Part shown: one piece after another, positions 30,498 to 39,234 of the stretch
Layout of the letters: each line of letters begins with the position of its first letter
Position numbering within the stretch: the first letter of the stretch is position 1
Assembly: GCA_000961695.1 (NCBI GenBank)
Contig: LADW01000032.1
Span: 62,001-126,000, forward strand
DNA: 64,000 nucleotides
Direction of reading: 5' to 3'
Origin: Hyphomonadaceae bacterium BRH_c29
Lineage (GTDB): Bacteria > Pseudomonadota > Alphaproteobacteria > Caulobacterales > Hyphomonadaceae
The notes under the pieces: generated by a model
Told to the model about the DNA's origin: nothing
What the model saw: only the letters and a program-made list of their open reading frames with translations
Database searches by the model: none
Translations under genes and position numbers: made by a program

Positions 30498-31649
30498 TCA
30501 GCCTTTCACTGTCAGCCTTGAGGCGAGGAAGGCGTGTCCGTCTACCATGCGGCGGACTTCATCCTGCCTCGGTTCCAGGCTCCAGTCGCCCTTGTCGACG
30601 GAGCCGCCGAGCAGGATGCCGGTCTTGCGCGGGAAGGAATACAGCAGGCCATGCTCCGGCGTGCTGCCCGCATAGCCATACTCGATATTGCTTTGCGGCA
30701 GGAGGAAACTCAGCTGGCCGCGCGCCGGGACGATGCTCTCGTCGCCAAACACTTTACCCGAACCGAGACCCATGCAGTTGACGATATTGGTCTCGGCCAG
30801 ATTTTCGAGATCGGCTTCGGACTCGAAGGTTTTTTCCCGCATCTTTCCGCCAGCCGCGAGGAAGTCGTTGACCAGTGCGCGCAGGTAAATGTCAGGGTCA
30901 ATCATCAGCGTATAGAAGGCGTCATAGTAAGCGAACCCGAACGGTCCGCCCGGCCGGTTGCGAACAAGGCCCGGATAGAGCGCGTCTCCACCGACATAGG
31001 GACGGTCCGTATTGATCGGGGTGTCACTGAAGGAATACTGCCGGATCCAGTACACGCCGTATTTCGAATCGTTCGCAAAGCGGATGAAGCGGTTGAACGC
31101 GATACGCGAGGCAAGGTCCAGCATGGCCAGAGTCTCCGGTGTGACCTGATCGCCTTCGTAAAGGGTCACAGGATGCCACATGGCACCGGCTACGTTTGAT
31201 GTTGTGTTGGGCGGAAAATCTTTCGCGTAGATGGTGACATTCGCGCCGGCACGTTGAAGCAGTGTTGCGGTGGACAGACCGATCACGCCAGACCCCAGCA
31301 CAGCGACGCTGTCGTAGTTGCTTTGTTTGGCCAGCGTTGCGGCGAGTTCTGCCACGCCCCATGAGAGAGACACACCGCCGCCGCCATGTCCGTAATTGTG
31401 GACGACGTTCTTTGAGCCCACTTTGACCGCTTCAAGGCGCGGCCCCGGTTTGCGGAAGGGGCGAAGGCCAACAATCGTGCGGGTGACGCGATTCATGGAA
31501 GAGATAATCGGCTGCATCGGTGCGCCGATCGGCTGGACGAGAGCCTCCCCGGTTGCCGGCGGTGACGCGAAGCCAGACGTCGTCGTGCAACCGGAAAGCG
31601 CCGCAACGCCAAGTCCTGCGCCAGAAGCGAGAAAGTCTCTGCGTTTCAT
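30498..31649 (-). CDS. D-amino-acid oxidase family FAD protein with Tat signal and lipobox
   Basis: MKRRDFLASGAGLGVAALSGC; VAVLGSGVIGLSTATLLQRAGANVTIYAKDFPPNTTSNVAGAMW; C-terminal 'GILLGGSVDKGDW'. Confidence 0.85.
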   Translation of the reverse strand: MKRRDFLASGAGLGVAALSGCTTTSGFASPPATGEALVQPIGAPMQPIISSMNRVTRTIVGLRPFRKPGPRLEAVKVGSKNVVHNYGHGGGGVSLSWGVAELAATLAKQSNYDSVAVLGSGVIGLSTATLLQRAGANVTIYAKDFPPNTTSNVAGAMWHPVTLYEGDQVTPETLAMLDLASRIAFNRFIRFANDSKYGVYWIRQYSFSDTPINTDRPYVGGDALYPGLVRNRPGGPFGFAYYDAFYTLMIDPDIYLRALVNDFLAAGGKMREKTFESEADLENLAETNIVNCMGLGSGKVFGDESIVPARGQLSFLLPQSNIEYGYAGSTPEHGLLYSFPRKTGILLGGSVDKGDWSLEPRQDEVRRMVDGHAFLASRLTVKG

Positions 31650-31676
31650 TTTGCCTCCGCTCCGCATGTGATCAGA

Positions 31677-31716
31677 TTTTGAGTTTTTGAGTTTTTGAGT
31701 TTTTGAGTTTTTGTGT
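31677..31716. repeat. Short tandem repeat, 8-bp unit (GAGTTTTT)n
   Basis: gagtttttgagtttttgagtttttgagtttttgtg just upstream of the oxidase start. Confidence 0.85.
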
Positions 31717-32012
31717 TTCGCGCTTGGAGGTCAAGCGCTCGCAAGTACAGGTCGCAGCTAAGAGTAAAATCTGCCCGGCTTCGGTGCGATCTCAGTCATG
31801 GCCGCGACAGCGCCAGCATGAAAATCGAGCGATTCCTGATCAGGTGACGATCCCGGACAGGCCTGTTTCTGCCATCTTATTGGTCACAGGCGAAACAGGA
31901 TCGATCAAACCGGGCCTTGTTACGCGGTTGACGACCGGTCCTGCACTTGGCGTGCGCGTATCGTGCTCTCAAGGTCTCTCTGTAGCATTGCTCCCAAAGG
32001 GCATTCAGAGAG

Positions 32013-32663
32013 ATGGCGTCGAAGGAAATCAGAGAACAGGTCCTGGAGGAGGAGCAGTCGCGCGCTGACTCCTTGCCCGCAGATTCGTGGAGACACCAGG
32101 TTCTGATCCTTGCCAGCGATAGCGAAACGGCAGAGCGAGTCGCCGCTGGCCTGGATGGCAGGCCATATCATACGGAAATCTCGGACGGACGGGAGTGGGA
32201 GGCCGGGCGGTTGCGCCTGATCGGGGCCAGCCTGATCGTCCTGGCGTCGCCTGAGGCGGATCTGGCCCTTCTGGAAAACATTTTGACGATGCGGCGATTC
32301 CGGTCGGTGCCGATCATTGTGTTTGTCGACCGCGGGTCGCGCGCGGATATGATGCGTGCGCTGAAGCTCGGCGTGAGTGCATATATCGTCGATGGACTAA
32401 AGCCCGAGCGGATTCCAGCCATCATTGATGTTGCTGCAGAGCGGTATGCTCTGACAATGGGTCTCCTCAATGAACTTCAAAAATCGAAGGAAGACCTTGC
32501 TGCGCGCAAGACGATTGAGAAGGCCAAAGGCCTGCTGATGTTAAAGAGCGGTCTCTCAGAGCAGGATGTCTACGATTCCATGCGACGACTTGCGATGACG
32601 CAAGGAAAGCCGATGCGTGAAGTCGCCGACGCCATTCTGGCGATATTCGCAATTTTTCCATAA
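32013..32663 (+). CDS. ANTAR-domain RNA-binding antiterminator (NasT/AmiR-like) with degenerate receiver domain
   Basis: C-terminal ANTAR: 'ARKTIEKAKGLLMLKSGLSEQDVYDSMRRLAMTQGKPMREVADAILAI'; N-terminal receiver-like 'SAYIVDGLKPERIPAIIDVA'. Confidence 0.9.
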   Translation: MASKEIREQVLEEEQSRADSLPADSWRHQVLILASDSETAERVAAGLDGRPYHTEISDGREWEAGRLRLIGASLIVLASPEADLALLENILTMRRFRSVPIIVFVDRGSRADMMRALKLGVSAYIVDGLKPERIPAIIDVAAERYALTMGLLNELQKSKEDLAARKTIEKAKGLLMLKSGLSEQDVYDSMRRLAMTQGKPMREVADAILAIFAIFP

Positions 32664-32791
32664 TTGATCTCGAGTCCTGGCCCTCGAAGGGATGTCGTGA
32701 GTGCCGAGACTTTGTGCGTTGCCCTGTGTGCAGTGCACAAAAGCGCGACGAGATGCAGATTCAGACTCGGTAACGACTTGTTTCGAATTGG

Positions 32792-32809
32792 CTTTGCAGC
32801 GCTGCAAAG
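32792..32809. promoter_or_regulatory. Perfect 18-bp palindrome CTTTGCAGC/GCTGCAAAG
   Basis: Read directly; upstream of the TonB receptor leader. Confidence 0.6.
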
Positions 32810-32838
32810 GACAGCTTGATCACACGTCAGCAAATCCA

Positions 32839-32895
32839 AGCACCAACAGCGGTGCTCAGAGCAGCCTGCTGACGAGAGGGCTCAACGGCGAGTCC
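32839..32895 (+). promoter_or_regulatory. Candidate ANTAR-type tandem hexaloop hairpins in TonB receptor leader
   Basis: AGCACC[AACAGC]GGTGCT at 32839-32856 and GGGCTC[AACGGC]GAGTCC at 32878-32895, 21 nt apart, downstream of an ANTAR gene. Confidence 0.55.
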
Positions 32896-32913
32896 AACCA
32901 AACAATTCAGGAA

Positions 32914-32954
32914 GTCAGTTGCCCTGGGTGTGCAGTCCAGGGGGGAAGGCTGAC
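32914..32954 (+). other. Third leader hairpin (terminator-like, no U-tract)
   Basis: GTCAG-ttg-CCCTGG-gtgtgcagt-CCAGGG-ggaag-CTGAC-type paired arms ahead of the receptor start. Confidence 0.5.
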
Positions 32955-33020
32955 GTGTGCTCGACAACAGGGGGCAGTTGGAACCGCATGGTCGGTTCGG
33001 CTGCAGAAAGGGAAGTAAAA

Positions 33021-35648
33021 GTGCAGTTTAGGTCATATTTGAAATGTGCCGTTTCATCAGCGGTTCTCGGCGTGATGGTTACCGGGGGGGTAGCCCACGC
33101 AGAGCCGGATGCGCCGGATGAAACATCCGTACAGGAAAAAGTCATTGTCACCGGTTCGCGGGGGAAGGCCCGCTCCGTTATGGATTCCCCGGTGCCGGTT
33201 GACGTCCTCAGCGGCGATGAAATCAACGACGTACCGTTCACGGATGCCAACGACATCCTGAAGACGCTCGTGCCGTCTTATTCTCTCAGCCGCCAGCCGA
33301 TTTCGGACGGTGGTACTTTCATCCGCCCGGCAACGCTGCGTGGGATGCCAACAGACAAGACCCTGGTGCTGGTGAACTCGAAGCGCCGGCATCGCGCGGC
33401 TCTGGTCCAGATCGGTGGATCGGGCACTCAGGGGCCGGATGTTGCGACCATTCCGGCGATCGCTCTCAAGAGCGTTGAAGTCCTGCGCGACGGCGCCGCA
33501 GCTCAGTACGGCTCGGACGCCATTGCAGGCGTTATCAACTTCATTCTCAAGGACTCTCCTGAAGGCGGCTCGTTCAGCGCCGATTTCGGCCAGTACTATG
33601 AAGGGGACGGTTTCAACTCGACTCTGGCTGGCAATTTCGGCCTTGGTCTTGGGGATAAAGGCTTCGTCAACGTCTCGGCAGAATTTTCAAATGCCGACGC
33701 GACTGTGCGTGCGGTGCCCTATTGCGAAAGCTGGGTGTGTACCGACCCGTCCAATCCAGCCTTTCCGGGCCCGATCAATACGTCCATCGCGGGCTATTCC
33801 TACGACTCCTTCCTCGCGGGTCTTTCCTCTGCTGACTATAGTGGCTCCGGAGTCGTCCAACCCTGGGGACAGCCACCCTCCAAGGCGCTCCGGACTTTTG
33901 TGAACGCCGGTTACGATTTTGGTGGGTTTGAAGCCTATGGATTCGGCAACTATTCGAAATCTGAAGCCGATGGCGGCTTCTTTTATCGCTACCCCGGAAA
34001 CGGTACGATTGAGAACATTCGTCTGGAAGACGGATCGCTCTGGTCGTCTCTGTTCTTCTTCCCCGGCGGTTTCACGCCGCGCTTCTTCGGCACCGTGATC
34101 GACTATTCAGGTGTTGGTGGTATTCGCGGAGAATGGGACAACGGGATAACGTATGATCTCAGCGCGCGTCTCGGCCACAACGAGATCAATTATACACTGA
34201 AGAACACGGTGAACCCATCCATGGGCGACCAGTCGCCGACCAGTTTTCATCCAGGCGATCTGATCAACGAAGAGAAGCAGCTTCAGGCGGATTTCTCGAA
34301 AGAGTTTGAATTCGGCCTTTCCAGCCCGCTCCTGTTTGCTTTCGGCGCCAGCTACATGGACGAGTCCTACGAACTGGTAGGCGGTGACTACAATTCCTAC
34401 ATTGACGGGCCATACTCGCTGCCAGATCCGTGGGGCTTCTGTGATGCCGGTGCGCCGACGGCAGCTGGCGCAGCAGTCATTGCGAATGGGTCCACGCTGG
34501 ACTGTGCAGACACCAGCGATCCTGTCTACAAGGCACTTGGTGTGGGTTCCAATGGCTTCCCAGGTTACTCGCCAGAGTTCTCCGGAGAATACACGCGTGA
34601 TTCCTATGCGATCTACGGTGATCTCAGCGCCGACGTAACGGACGCCTTGTTCCTGCAGGGGGCTATTCGCTTCGAAGATTATTCGGACTTCGACTCCGAA
34701 CTGGTCTGGAAAGTCGCCGGCCGGTACGAGTTCTCGCCGAACTTCGCCCTGCGCGGTTCCGTGGGCACTGGTTTCCGCGCGCCAACGCCGGGTCAACAGG
34801 GGACGACCAACGTGTCGACCCGCCTGCCGAACGGCTTCCCGGTGGCAACCGGTCTGTTCCCGGCTGGCGGCGAAATTGCGGGTGCGCTGGGTGCGAGCCC
34901 GCTCAAGCCTGAGAAGTCCACGAACTATACACTGGGCTTCACCTCGTCGTTCGATGCCTTCACGTTGACGGTGGATTACTACAGGATCGATCTGGAAGAC
35001 CGGGTGAATGCGATCTCGACCAAGAATGTGTCGACTGATCCAGGTTCTGGTGCTGCCTATGACAACTATCTCGCCCTTGTCGGGGCCGGGGTTGTCGGTG
35101 CTGAATCGATTGGCGGCGTGTTCTACTTTGCCAACGCATTCGATACGAAGACCGAAGGGGTCGATATTGTCGGAACCTATTCGAAAGACTGGGCCAATGG
35201 CTCTTCCACCAGCCTGACGGGTTCCATAAACTACAACAAGACCGAGTTTGATGGTCCTGTCGGATCTGTGTTCAACGCTGAGGATCAGTATGATTTCATC
35301 AACTATGATCCGAAATTGCGCGGTGTCTTCTCGGTCACCCACGAAACCGGGCCGTTCACCTTGTTGGCGCGCGCCAATTACTATGGTGAGTCAACCAACT
35401 CCGATACTGGCGGCCCTAACGGCACGCTGAGGTATCAGGATTACGGTGCCAAGGTTCAGATCGATCTTGAGGGCTCTGCCCAGGTTTCGGAAGCCGTGAA
35501 AATATCCCTCGGTGCCCGCAACGCTTTCGACGAGTATCCGGATGAGAAAGCTTTGGGTGACAACTGCTGTGGCCGAATCTACCGGTCCGGCGACGTCATC
35601 GACTGGCAGGGCGGCTACTACTACGTCAAACTGCTCGCCAAGTTCTGA
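33021..35648 (+). CDS. TonB-dependent receptor (ANTAR-linked)
   Basis: GTG start with RBS; signal peptide VQFRSYLKCAVSSAVLGVMVTGGVAHAE; 'EKVIVTGSRGKA', 'KTLVLVNSKRRHRAAL', 'DGAAAQYGSDAIAGVINFIL', C-terminal 'YYYVKLLAKF'. Confidence 0.92.
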   Translation: MQFRSYLKCAVSSAVLGVMVTGGVAHAEPDAPDETSVQEKVIVTGSRGKARSVMDSPVPVDVLSGDEINDVPFTDANDILKTLVPSYSLSRQPISDGGTFIRPATLRGMPTDKTLVLVNSKRRHRAALVQIGGSGTQGPDVATIPAIALKSVEVLRDGAAAQYGSDAIAGVINFILKDSPEGGSFSADFGQYYEGDGFNSTLAGNFGLGLGDKGFVNVSAEFSNADATVRAVPYCESWVCTDPSNPAFPGPINTSIAGYSYDSFLAGLSSADYSGSGVVQPWGQPPSKALRTFVNAGYDFGGFEAYGFGNYSKSEADGGFFYRYPGNGTIENIRLEDGSLWSSLFFFPGGFTPRFFGTVIDYSGVGGIRGEWDNGITYDLSARLGHNEINYTLKNTVNPSMGDQSPTSFHPGDLINEEKQLQADFSKEFEFGLSSPLLFAFGASYMDESYELVGGDYNSYIDGPYSLPDPWGFCDAGAPTAAGAAVIANGSTLDCADTSDPVYKALGVGSNGFPGYSPEFSGEYTRDSYAIYGDLSADVTDALFLQGAIRFEDYSDFDSELVWKVAGRYEFSPNFALRGSVGTGFRAPTPGQQGTTNVSTRLPNGFPVATGLFPAGGEIAGALGASPLKPEKSTNYTLGFTSSFDAFTLTVDYYRIDLEDRVNAISTKNVSTDPGSGAAYDNYLALVGAGVVGAESIGGVFYFANAFDTKTEGVDIVGTYSKDWANGSSTSLTGSINYNKTEFDGPVGSVFNAEDQYDFINYDPKLRGVFSVTHETGPFTLLARANYYGESTNSDTGGPNGTLRYQDYGAKVQIDLEGSAQVSEAVKISLGARNAFDEYPDEKALGDNCCGRIYRSGDVIDWQGGYYYVKLLAKF

Positions 35649-35661
35649 TGCCAAAACCAGC

Positions 35662-35688
35662 CTGCCTGCCCCCAAAAGGGGCAGGCAG
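35662..35688 (+). terminator. Rho-independent terminator after TonB receptor
   Basis: CTGCCTGCCCC-caaaa-GGGGCAGGCAG followed by TATTTT. Confidence 0.9.
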
Positions 35689-35697
35689 TATTTTGTG

Positions 35698-35721
35698 AGG
35701 AGGGATAGCGCTATCCCTCCT
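35698..35721. promoter_or_regulatory. Perfect 24-bp palindrome AGGAGGGATAGC/GCTATCCCTCCT
   Basis: Read directly; between receptor terminator and TauE-like gene. Confidence 0.6.
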
Positions 35722-35784
35722 TGCTTCGTTGGGAGGGCGCGCATTGATAGACGTCACACACAAAGCAAAAAAACGAAAAAATAC

Positions 35785-36627
35785 ATGTCGGGAAGTGAAG
35801 TAGACTACCTATACGTTGCCGAGATGGTAGGTGTCCTGATGGCGGCAGGTCTGGCCGCCGGCTTTGTCGCAGGATTGTTCGGAATTGGCGGGGGATTCGT
35901 CGTTGTGCCAGCATTGCTGCTGGTTTTTCCATATTTTGGCGTAGAGGCCGATCTGGTCGCGCACGTCGCCATTGGAACATCGCTCGCCACGATCATCATC
36001 ACATCTGCAAGGTCGGTTTACGCGCACCACGGGCATGGCGCTGTCGACTTCAAGATTATCAGAGACTGGGCACCGCCGCTTGTATTGGGTGTACTGGTCG
36101 GGCTCTTCCTGGCGCGCTTCCTGGATGGACGTTCTTTGAAATGGGTCTTCTCGCTCGGCGTCTTCTTCATGGGCGTGCATTTCATAGCGCCGGTGTTGCA
36201 ACCGAAAAAGCCGATTGCCAGCGACATGCCTCAGGGCGCCGCGCTTTGGGGGATTGCAAGCTTCCTTGGCGGGTTCTCCGCGCTTCTCGGCATCGGTGGC
36301 GGAACGATAGCGGTTCTGGTCATGACTGCGTGCGGCCGGCCGATCCACCAGGCCGTGGCGACGGCGGCAGGTTTCGGCATCATCATCGCAATTCCCGGTG
36401 CTATAGGCTTCGCCATTCTGGGGCACTCGGTGCCAAATCTGCCATTCGGATCGGTGGGATATGTCAACCTAATCGCTGTCGCCGCGATCACGACAATGTC
36501 CTTCCTCACTGCGCCACTGGGTGCCAAGGCTGCACACAGTCTGAACGCAAAGACCTTGAAGCGGGTCTTTGGCATTTATCTCGTCGCGACGTCCGCGATT
36601 GTCTTGTACAATACGCTGACTGGATGA
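35785..36627 (+). CDS. TauE/SafE-family (DUF81) membrane permease
   Basis: Start ATG 35785; 'AGLAAGFVAGLFGIGGGFVVVPALL' and second half 'ASFLGGFSALLGIGGGTIAVLVMTACGRPIHQAVATAAGFG'. Confidence 0.9.
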   Translation: MSGSEVDYLYVAEMVGVLMAAGLAAGFVAGLFGIGGGFVVVPALLLVFPYFGVEADLVAHVAIGTSLATIIITSARSVYAHHGHGAVDFKIIRDWAPPLVLGVLVGLFLARFLDGRSLKWVFSLGVFFMGVHFIAPVLQPKKPIASDMPQGAALWGIASFLGGFSALLGIGGGTIAVLVMTACGRPIHQAVATAAGFGIIIAIPGAIGFAILGHSVPNLPFGSVGYVNLIAVAAITTMSFLTAPLGAKAAHSLNAKTLKRVFGIYLVATSAIVLYNTLTG

Positions 36628-36703
36628 CTCGGTCGCTTATGCGGCACACGGAACTAAGGGCTTCGAACTTTCAATAACCACAAAGCAACAGGTAAATCAG
36701 AAC

Positions 36704-37873
36704 ATGGCTTACGATATTTCCAGACGTTTCCTACTGGCAGGTGCGACCGGTCTCTCCGTTGCGGGCGCGACCGCCTGCGCGTCGGGTGCTTCAGCGCTGA
36801 CGGAAACCACAGAAGGGGCATTCCCGCCGGAGAAAGTTGCGGTTGAGAACCCATACCTGCTTGGTCCGCCAGAAGGCATTGCTCTCCTGTCTCGCAACGA
36901 AAACCCCTATGGTCCGGCTCCATCGGCGCTCAAGATGATCGAATATGCTGGTTCGAAAGGGGCCTATTATACGTCTCAGGATGCGGTGAAGCTTCTCGCA
37001 ACCATGATCGCCGAGCGGCACGGTGTGGCCCCGGAACAGATCGCTATCACGACGGGGTCAGGTGAAGCCCTATCCGCGATTGCAATGATCTACGGCCCGA
37101 ATGGCCCGATTGTCGCCCCACGCCTCTTCTGGGATACGACCGCGCTCTATGCCGTCAACCTCGGTATGGCGACGATTGATCGTGTGCCGCTGAAAGCTGA
37201 CATGAGCACGGATCTGGTCGCAATCGAGGCGAAAGTTACTCCGGAAACCGGCCTCGTCCAGCTTTGCAACCCGAACAACCCGACCGGCCTGGTCGCACCG
37301 GAAGCAGAACTGAAAGCCGCTGTGAAGCGTATGGCTGCCAAGACGACCGTTCTTGTTGATGAAGCCTATATGGAACTGGCGGATGATCCGGATGCAAACA
37401 CCTGCATCCCGCTGATCAAGGAAGGCCACAATGTTATCGTGTCGCGGACCTTCTCGAAGATCTACGGTATGGCAGGCATCCGGATGGGCTACACAATATC
37501 TTCCCCGGAAGTGGCCAAGAAGATTCAGGCAACAGCCATGTCCTGGTCACCTTGCACGTCCTATGCGGCCGCCATCGGGTGCTACAATGATGAGAAGTTC
37601 ATTTCCTTCTCGAAGGGCAAGGTCAGAGAAGCTCGCGAGATGATCACGACAACACTCGACACACTGGGCCTCGTATATCTGCCGTCGCAGACCAACTTCG
37701 TGTACTTCAAGTCCGGCAAGCCGGCTAATGACGTGCAGAAGGCATTTGCCGCGCAGAAGATTTCGGTGCGTGGTCAGTACATGGACTATGTCGACTGGAC
37801 CCGCGTATCGACGGGTAAGATCGAAGACGTCGAGCGGTTCTGCAAGGCGCTGCCAGCCATCGTCGGGGCATGA
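36704..37873 (+). CDS. Histidinol-phosphate-aminotransferase-like PLP enzyme with Tat-type signal
   Basis: SRRFLLAGATGLSVAGATACASG leader; 'IALLSRNENPYGPAPS', 'VQLCNPNNPTGL', 'SRTFSKIYGMAGIRMGY'. Confidence 0.88.
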   Translation: MAYDISRRFLLAGATGLSVAGATACASGASALTETTEGAFPPEKVAVENPYLLGPPEGIALLSRNENPYGPAPSALKMIEYAGSKGAYYTSQDAVKLLATMIAERHGVAPEQIAITTGSGEALSAIAMIYGPNGPIVAPRLFWDTTALYAVNLGMATIDRVPLKADMSTDLVAIEAKVTPETGLVQLCNPNNPTGLVAPEAELKAAVKRMAAKTTVLVDEAYMELADDPDANTCIPLIKEGHNVIVSRTFSKIYGMAGIRMGYTISSPEVAKKIQATAMSWSPCTSYAAAIGCYNDEKFISFSKGKVREAREMITTTLDTLGLVYLPSQTNFVYFKSGKPANDVQKAFAAQKISVRGQYMDYVDWTRVSTGKIEDVERFCKALPAIVGA

Positions 37874-37928
37874 TCAGGTAGCGGCCCCAAGTCGAGCGGC
37901 AAACTGACATTCAATTCCAGAAATGATT

Positions 37929-37965
37929 GGGGGCGAAGACGTTGGGGAATGCTTCGCCCCCTTTT
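37929..37965. terminator. Terminator between aminotransferase and efflux operon
   Basis: GGGGGCGAAG-acgttggggaatg-CTTCGCCCCC followed by TTTT. Confidence 0.85.
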
Positions 37966-37995
37966 GCTGACCGGGGTCCCTGGGCAGCAAAAAAT

Positions 37996-39234
37996 CTACA
38001 ATGGATCCCCGGAGGCCGAGCCTCCGGTCAAGACGATCAGCGAAAGAAGGTGTGTTTCTGTCGCGGCGCGCTGCTGGGCGAGGGTCCGCTGCGCCGAGAT
38101 ATAGGACCGATGGCTGTTCAGGAGGTCGGTTATTGTGACTTCGCCAAGCGCATACCCTTTTTCGATTGTCTCCAGAACTTTACCCGAAGATGCGACGGCT
38201 GTTTCTGCTCTTGCACGTAGTACGATCGACATACGAAGGGATTGCCGGGCAGCATCGATCGTTTGCTGCAGCTGCCGCTCAAGCGTGATTGCGTTCAGTT
38301 CTGCGACAGTAGCGTTGGCGGTCATTTCCCGCGTCGCAGCACGACGCGATGACCCTCCGAGCGGAATCGTGACGCGTGCCATAAGGCTGGTTTCGCCGCC
38401 CCCAAACTCATTGCTGAAATCGAGTCCGACGGTGGGGTCCGGCGTTTCCTCTGACCTGGCCCGACGAGCGCGCAGCCTAGCCTGTTCACCAAGCAGCTGG
38501 GCATGTTGAAAGATCGGCGATGTCTGCGAAGGAGCTTCAAGAATTCGAGCTATTTCATCATTGGTCAAATCCAGCGGTTGGGCACGCGCCGGAATAGCGA
38601 TGGTTGGGTACCGCATGACCAGCGCAGCGCGAGCATTTTCTGCTTGCAGTCTGTCTTGCTCGGACTGCAGGCGCAATAGATTTGCTTCTGCCAAAAGTTG
38701 ATCGGCTCTAACCTGCCGTCCAGCGCCTTTGTCTACAACGACCTGTTCCAGTTCGGCCAGACGTTCTGCCTGTTCAGCCTGCGTCTTGGATGACATTGTG
38801 AGAAGATCAGCCTGAAGCCAAGTGCTCCATAGGTCAGAAAATTGTTGGCGTTCCTGAAATAGCACCTGCTCTAATGCCGCATGAGCCAATTTGTCTTCGA
38901 TTCTGGCGAGTTCGGCGTCAATCTGACGTTTGGCGGGCATTCGAATAGTCCTGGATACACCTGCAGACCATTCCGTGTAGCGATTTTCGGATGCAAGAGG
39001 ATCGTCGATTTTGCGTTGACCGCCACTTGCATTCAGCTCGTATCCATAAGGACCCATTCTGAGGCGTTGCGCCGTGGCTCTGGCGCGTTCCATATCAGCC
39101 CGTGCTGCCTCAACGGATGGCGCGCCGCTCACGGCCCGCTCCATAATGTCCGCAATGGCTGAGATCTCGCCATGAGCAGGCGGGGCAAGGGCAATCGACC
39201 CTATCAGGAAAGCGGAGATGATAAGCGACTTCAT
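37996..39234 (-). CDS. TolC-family outer-membrane efflux protein (CzcC-like)
   Basis: Signal peptide MKSLIISAFLIGSIALAPPAHG; coiled-coil repeats; 'YALGEVTITDLLNSHRSYISAQRTLAQQRAA'. Confidence 0.9.
   Translation of the reverse strand: MKSLIISAFLIGSIALAPPAHGEISAIADIMERAVSGAPSVEAARADMERARATAQRLRMGPYGYELNASGGQRKIDDPLASENRYTEWSAGVSRTIRMPAKRQIDAELARIEDKLAHAALEQVLFQERQQFSDLWSTWLQADLLTMSSKTQAEQAERLAELEQVVVDKGAGRQVRADQLLAEANLLRLQSEQDRLQAENARAALVMRYPTIAIPARAQPLDLTNDEIARILEAPSQTSPIFQHAQLLGEQARLRARRARSEETPDPTVGLDFSNEFGGGETSLMARVTIPLGGSSRRAATREMTANATVAELNAITLERQLQQTIDAARQSLRMSIVLRARAETAVASSGKVLETIEKGYALGEVTITDLLNSHRSYISAQRTLAQQRAATETHLLSLIVLTGGSASGDPL

Noticed and set aside
34107-35342. 411-aa - ORF
   Set aside because: Antisense to the TonB receptor; no recognisable motifs.
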